Source: Megalopta genalis (Eukaryota > Arthropoda > Insecta > Hymenoptera > Halictidae). Taken from it: a stretch of DNA of 64,000 bases. Positions 59,039 to 64,000 of this stretch are shown here, one piece after another; the first letter of the stretch is position 1; the number at the start of each line of letters is the position of its first letter. The stretch lies in contig NC_135018.1 in NCBI RefSeq assembly GCF_051020955.1, forward strand, positions 8,619,939 through 8,683,938, in the 5' to 3' direction. Under the pieces are notes generated by a model. It was not told the DNA's origin, did not search any database, and saw nothing but the letters and a program-made list of their open reading frames with translations. Made by a program: the position numbers and the translations under genes.

Positions 59039-59061
59039 GTTCGTTCGTTCGTTCGTTCGTT
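59039..59061. repeat. (GTTC)n microsatellite
   Basis: Five to six GTTC tetranucleotides in a row. Confidence 0.95.
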
Positions 59062-59538
59062 TAATGCAATTTGTCACATGCGAATAAAATAATCCGCAAC
59101 TATCAAACACAGTGCGCACGGGGCCGGACTTAAGTGCGTGTATTTGAAGCGGGACGCCCGGGACACATCGCATCGCCGGGAATTTGATTTTCAAGTGATG
59201 CTCGACAACAGCGAGGATCGACGGATTCCGATCCAGCGTGCATCGATCAGCATGAATTTCTGGACACGCGCGTTGCGCGTGTATAAAGCAGATGATTGTC
59301 AAAAGTACGTTTGCACGCGAGCGGCTGAAATGATATGGAAATCAGCCCGTAGGCTCGCCTATGGGAAACGCCAGAGCTCCGCTGATTCTGCGTCTCATTC
59401 GCGTGAAATACATATTTTTTCGCGTACAATGCCGCCACCGTCGCGCCCGAACTGGATTCCCATTGGTGTAGCGGGAACTGTATCGTTCGTAGAAGAAATC
59501 GTTGGTCCCGATTTACTTAGGCACAAGTTTGAGCACTC

Positions 59539-59992
59539 TTAACCCTCGAACGGCGGAACATTTTCACAAGTGTACTATTGACGATATTTGTAACAATCCT
59601 GAGCTTTGTTCAGCAATGTTCCGAAAGCAATTTATTTTATTTAACTACCGAAAATTGAGTTATTAAGTGAACGATTTAAATACTCTGGGTCAAAATTGAC
59701 ACAATCGGCAGGACGCATGCGTTCGCCGCTTGCGACTAGACGCAACGTCTGCACGCAGATGATATTTTCTGTTAGCGTCGGACGCGTGCTACCATCCTTC
59801 GTATATGATGCATTTGTGCGTACGATGCATTTATTATTCAGTATATTACCGTATACCGAATAGAACAGTATCGGATAACGGTAACGAGTGAGAAGTTATG
59901 AAAGACATGCGATGATAATCTAACGTAAGCAATGTTGAAATATTTGTCAGTCGATGCGACGCATCGTACAGGCATCCCCTCCGAAGGATTAA
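59539..59992. repeat. TTAA-type element (family Q), 454 bp
   Basis: TTAACCCTCGAACGGCGGA at the left; the right end read inward is TTAATCCTTCGGAGGGGA. The termini match over the first bases with gaps. A palindrome CGATGCG-A-CGCATCG lies at 59952-59966, 26 bases inside the right TTAA. No ORF. One copy only, so boundaries rest on structure. Confidence 0.45.
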
Positions 59993-62910
59993 ATTCAATT
60001 AAGCAAAGAAGAGATTGAACTTTCTAATTACGTAGAAGATGAAGTTTCCGAGTAAATTAGAAAGTTCCAAGGTGCGTTTACAACAGGCTAAATTATACCT
60101 AGTTTAATATGAAAATTTACTGAAAACAGTACTCGCGCGCATCGGCCAGCATTCGAACGGCGCCCTAATCTGGTTCATGGCATTCCGGATTCGGCTGAGA
60201 AGCAAACGACAAGCACACGACAGCGCGTTAATTATCGGCCGCGGGAGAAGCTTTTCTGGGATAAAGCGGGGACGGTAGGCGTCATCGAGGACGGCGCGAA
60301 AATCTGTATAATTCGTTACAATTTTTCCTGTCGCGAGTTCACGGTTCCGTGGATTTTGAAGTTCATCAGATGATTATACCGACTAATGATCTCCTGAAGT
60401 ATGCTTGGCCGCGTGCTCCCCGGCTCTCGACGCGACAGTCGTTCCGTGCTGCAGCGGCCCCGCGGCCCGGCCGGCCTGCCCTCTCCTCCTCCTTAGGATT
60501 ATTAAAACATTAATGAATGAAGATTATTTCGCCGGGTGTATAATTGAGTCGGTCGAGTGGCAAAAGCCGTAAGGGGGTAACAGGAAAATTATTAAATCCT
60601 CCGTTCGTGCGTGCACGGTATCGGCCCGCGCCTTCTCTTTCTCTCTCGCTTCGCAGTCTGTCGTTACTCCCGCGCATCCCGATCTTCTACGTTTAATTAC
60701 ATTGTATAATTACACGGACAAACGTTGCATCGTGCGCAGCGCAGTGCTTATTCCTTTTTCGCTTTGAGGGCCACGCACCCCGTATCTCCGCGGCCCCCGC
60801 GTACCTGCAACCCTGTAACCTGACACCCCACGGCACCCCGCAACGGCCCAGAAACCTACCCCCACCAGCTATCGCAACGAGAGATCGTTATAAATTGTCA
60901 AGAGGCGAAAACAAGGACAGCATGAAACGATACAAGCATCCTTAAAAAAGACTCGACGTTAAAACGTGACCAGAGTAATGACAATGTTAAGGATAGGTAC
61001 GAACGTTGATTGAATTTATTTGGATCAAAAATAAAAATATCGCTCGGGTAATTGGTCATGTATACGGGCTTCCACTTACATCCAATTACTTCGCTATCTT
61101 TACCGTGGCACGGAATCCCTTAATTGTGTATTCGAGAATTCCTCCCTGCGTCATTCGAACGAATCGGGATTCACGATTTCGCGACGTATCAATTTTCTCG
61201 TATACATTTCTGTGGCTACAAGGGAAAACGCAGCAAGTCACAATTTCAAAAAATTTCGGTTAATGCATTGATCGAACTGTGGTATATGGGATTTACGTAT
61301 TTATCAGAAATATCATCGTGAAAATAAATTCTATCGACTCAAGAATATTCTGCAATTTGAAAGCAACAATATCTCGGATATGACCTGCGGCGTTCTTTCT
61401 TGCAGGGACAGATTTCAAGACCCGCAGATGTGGAATCGGCATTTAACTCATCCACTGACAAGCCTATTTTAAGCCTATTTTCTAGATGCCAATATTTCTT
61501 CTTTTTAAGTAAATGAACTGAATGAGTAAGAAATAATAAATAAATTCATTTTTTGTTGTTCGCAGAAAAGGATAGTCGACGCTTTGACTTTAAATGAACG
61601 ACTAATACGACCTCCATATCCGAAAAAATATCTTGTAGGTCGAGTTCGTGTTGAAAATGAAATACGTAAACCACCCGTGGCAAAAATTCTGCAATTAAAC
61701 GTGTCGAGTCGTTTCGTGTTTTAAATTAATAACATGTTATTAACGATAAAGAGAAATACGATGACATAAACTTCGTAGTATGCAGTGAAAATATACATTG
61801 ATATGCAGATATTTATATTATACGGTAAAACATCGATTTTTCGAATCCTCAATGTCAGAATTTATCGCGTCGCGATTGTCTCGGGTACCTTAAATAAATT
61901 TAATACCGATGCGAGAAGTATGTAGTTCGATCGTCCCCGAGCGTGGAGAAAATTCGTCTGGCAAGCTCTTAAACGCGAGCCAATGATTCACAAAAGTTTG
62001 TAAAAATTTGGCGGAATTCAGGCTCGTTGTTCGGTGAGATACGAAATCGTTTGATTTTTCATAGACGACTCGACTCGTTGATTTATTTAGCGAGTTCCCC
62101 AATGAACATCGGCCGGATGTTATCTAGACAAACTCGCTAACGAGAGGGAAAGAGCTGGAGAATCGGCGCGGGATAACGGAGGAAATTTTGAAAAGTTGTA
62201 ATCTCTGTCGACGATGAATGATGGGTGTATCGGCGGAATTAATCGCAGATGCGCGGGTACGGTACGCGCGCGTGTCGTGCCCGTTCGCGTGAATGGGCCG
62301 ATAATGCGGCGACACATGCATGGAAACTTCGATTCGTTCCTCGGTGAAAACCGCTTAATATCTCGGGATACATCGGCCCCCGCACCGCCGTTCGCTCGCT
62401 CGCTCGCTCGCCGATTTATCGGTGCGTACGAACGATGCACGATGAAATTTCTATTTGTAAAATTCATTATGCACTGCCTCCGGCGCTAGATCCCCGGCGG
62501 ATAATCCCTTTAAAACGGCGATGTTTCGAGCGGTCGCGAGGCGTCGCGTCGCAACGCGTCGTTCCGCCGCTAACAATAACAGGCTTTTACGTTTAACAAC
62601 TGTCGGCGACTCCCGCAACACGGTTGAGACCCGAGCAACAAGCTATCTACGCTTGGCCGTCAAATGACGACGTTCCATCGGGCCGGCACCCCTCGTAAAT
62701 TCTCCCCCCATTTACGACACTGAAATCGAGCCACCGTTAAACCGGCCCCCCCGATTTCATAGTTTCCCGATCGGCCGTGTCTAATCAAATCATACGATAC
62801 CCGTGTTGCACTGCTCTCCGTCTGCTGGTCATTCTTCGTCGGACGTCGTTACTTTTCGCAATTGTTTCAGCGGTTCTGTGAATCGGTGCGAATGTTTGAA
62901 CGAGCAGAAT
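59993..62910. other. CpG-rich intergenic or intronic DNA
   Basis: No recognised gene. A (CGCT)n run is at about 62389-62411. Frames such as 62120-62467 (-) lie in very GC-rich DNA with few stops and are not convincing. Confidence 0.4.
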
Positions 62911-63138
62911 TGTAGGAGAGACCGGGGCAAAGAGGACATTGTTGAATTAAAATTTCTGTACAGGTCCGATGTAGTTTCAAAACGACATTAAGGTTATTTG
63001 CAAATGCGATGCTTTGAAATTAGATAGGGAACATATTAAATTATAATCTTTTGTTTGAGTATATGCTTTTACGAAAGAAAACGTTTAATATCCTTCTCCG
63101 GGCTTTTCTGGTCTAATTATGCCCCGGTCTCCCCTACA
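62911..63138. repeat. Family J MITE, best copy, 228 bp
   Basis: Terminal inverted repeats TGTAGGAGAGACCGGGGCA and TGCCCCGGTCTCCCCTACA (one mismatch over 19 bases). AT-rich interior without an ORF. Related sequence at 16301 and a partial end at 39063. Confidence 0.8.
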
Positions 63139-64000
63139 GGGAAACGACGTTTTGCGAAAAACGCATCAATTTTCGCTACGCTCTCTGCGATAATCCTATT
63201 AGCACAAGTGCCCGTTCTGCTCTGATATTTCGATGGAATTGTGGTGCGTTCCTCCCTCTCGCCGCGCCGCCGCCGCGCCGGGAGCAAAAAAGGGAAGCGC
63301 GACATGACAATTATCTCCAAATCTCTAATTTACAATTTTGAAACGTGCACCGACGAACATTATGTTCCGCGAAAGGATTATGTACATTCCGACAGCGAAC
63401 TCGAATTAATTAATCTAGATGTACAGGTAGAAGCGAATGTCCGCGCCGACGGACAACAATGTTCGCACGAGCACATTTGTCAAGAATTCGAAAAATGATA
63501 AATAACGCCTGAGGTAACGCTCTCGATATCCGATAATAGATCGAAACTGCGAATAACGAGAATCCAAGTAGAAAAGGGACATTATTAAAATAAAAATGGT
63601 AATACATAATGGTGGAAAAGTTTCGAGTACGCGACAATGCATCATCGGCCAAGCGAAGCGGAAGCGATAGATGGGGAAGTGGTTCGGGGTGGAGGGGGTG
63701 GGAGGACAGAGTCGATGGAAAACGTGGTGTTGGTCCAGTGGCCTAATTCGCGTATTCTTTTTCGTGACTATACACCGCGCGTACGTGTTGCAAATCGAAA
63801 TTCTATCTCCGAACGATGCGTGGAAAAGTGCCATCGACAAGAAGGGTGATGTCGGGTTTCGGGTGGTAGGCAGGGGAGGGTATGAACATCGCGTTCGATG
63901 CCGATATTCAGCGTATCTCGACACACGAGTTCGCACGGGTACACGCGCCGTCGCACGCTGCTCCGAAACCAGCGCGAAACCAGTCCGAAAACCAGCCCGA
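63139..64000. other. Window end, CpG-rich, no recognised gene
   Basis: A 173-codon frame (63415-63936 -) and an 85-codon acidic frame (63241-63498 +, ending SHEHICQEFEK) overlap each other; neither shows a known motif. The last 40 bases repeat CGAAACCAG three times. Confidence 0.35.

Noticed and set aside
59138..59542. 134-codon frame on the + strand
   Set aside because: Its stop codon lies in the TTAA of the family Q element and no domain is visible; likely chance.
63415..63936. 173-codon frame on the - strand at the window end
   Set aside because: CpG-rich DNA with few stops, competing frames on the other strand, no motif.
1..64000. CRISPR arrays, operons or prokaryotic elements
   Set aside because: The gene is spliced, repeats are DNA-transposon and microsatellite types, and no regularly spaced repeat-spacer pattern was seen.

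Overview
This window reads as nuclear DNA of an insect, most likely a hymenopteran (bee, ant or wasp). The evidence is one intron-rich gene encoding an insect-type fatty-acid amide hydrolase 2, no operon-like gene packing, alternating AT-rich and CpG-rich stretches, many microsatellites, and a dense load of small DNA transposons. The order is inferred from composition and repeat style; I cannot name a species.

The only well-supported protein gene is FAAH2 on the + strand. It has nine coding exons between 8831 and 13523 (518 aa, intact Ser-Ser-Lys triad), and a probable non-coding first exon at about 5906-6094 spliced across 6095-8774. Two of its introns carry repeats: intron 4 holds a small inverted-repeat element and an AT-rich tandem array, and intron 5 holds a foldback MITE. 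Two other reading frames (36007-36279 + and 38048-38845 -) look faintly protein-like but are unproven. Every other open frame I examined looks like chance.

The rest is intergenic or intronic DNA dominated by mobile-element remains. They are: (i) a group of TTAA-bounded MITE families at 1015-1687, 4455-4706, 22549-22982, 26144-26392, 26857-28836, 28854-29612, 41593-41838, 43210-44024, 44942-45117 and 59539-59992, plus a solo end at 36399; (ii) foldback elements with ends like TACAGGGTGTYCC at 12065, 20688, 29032, 43432 and 54722, two of them nested at the same place inside TTAA elements; (iii) a dead Tc1-like transposon (transposase 27189-28158) inside one TTAA element, and a second Tc1-like C-terminal fossil at 34742-34995; (iv) retroelement scraps: a head-to-head pair resembling the GIY-YIG end of a Penelope-like element at 48955-49410, and a non-LTR zinc-finger tail at 51313-51495; (v) smaller palindromic families (here called F, G, J, M).

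The most interesting pattern is in the TTAA group. Most unrelated families share one layout: TTAA, a family-specific terminal sequence, then within about 7-26 bases a palindrome whose sequence also differs from family to family. I have not seen this described as a common architecture, and it is the best candidate here for something new.
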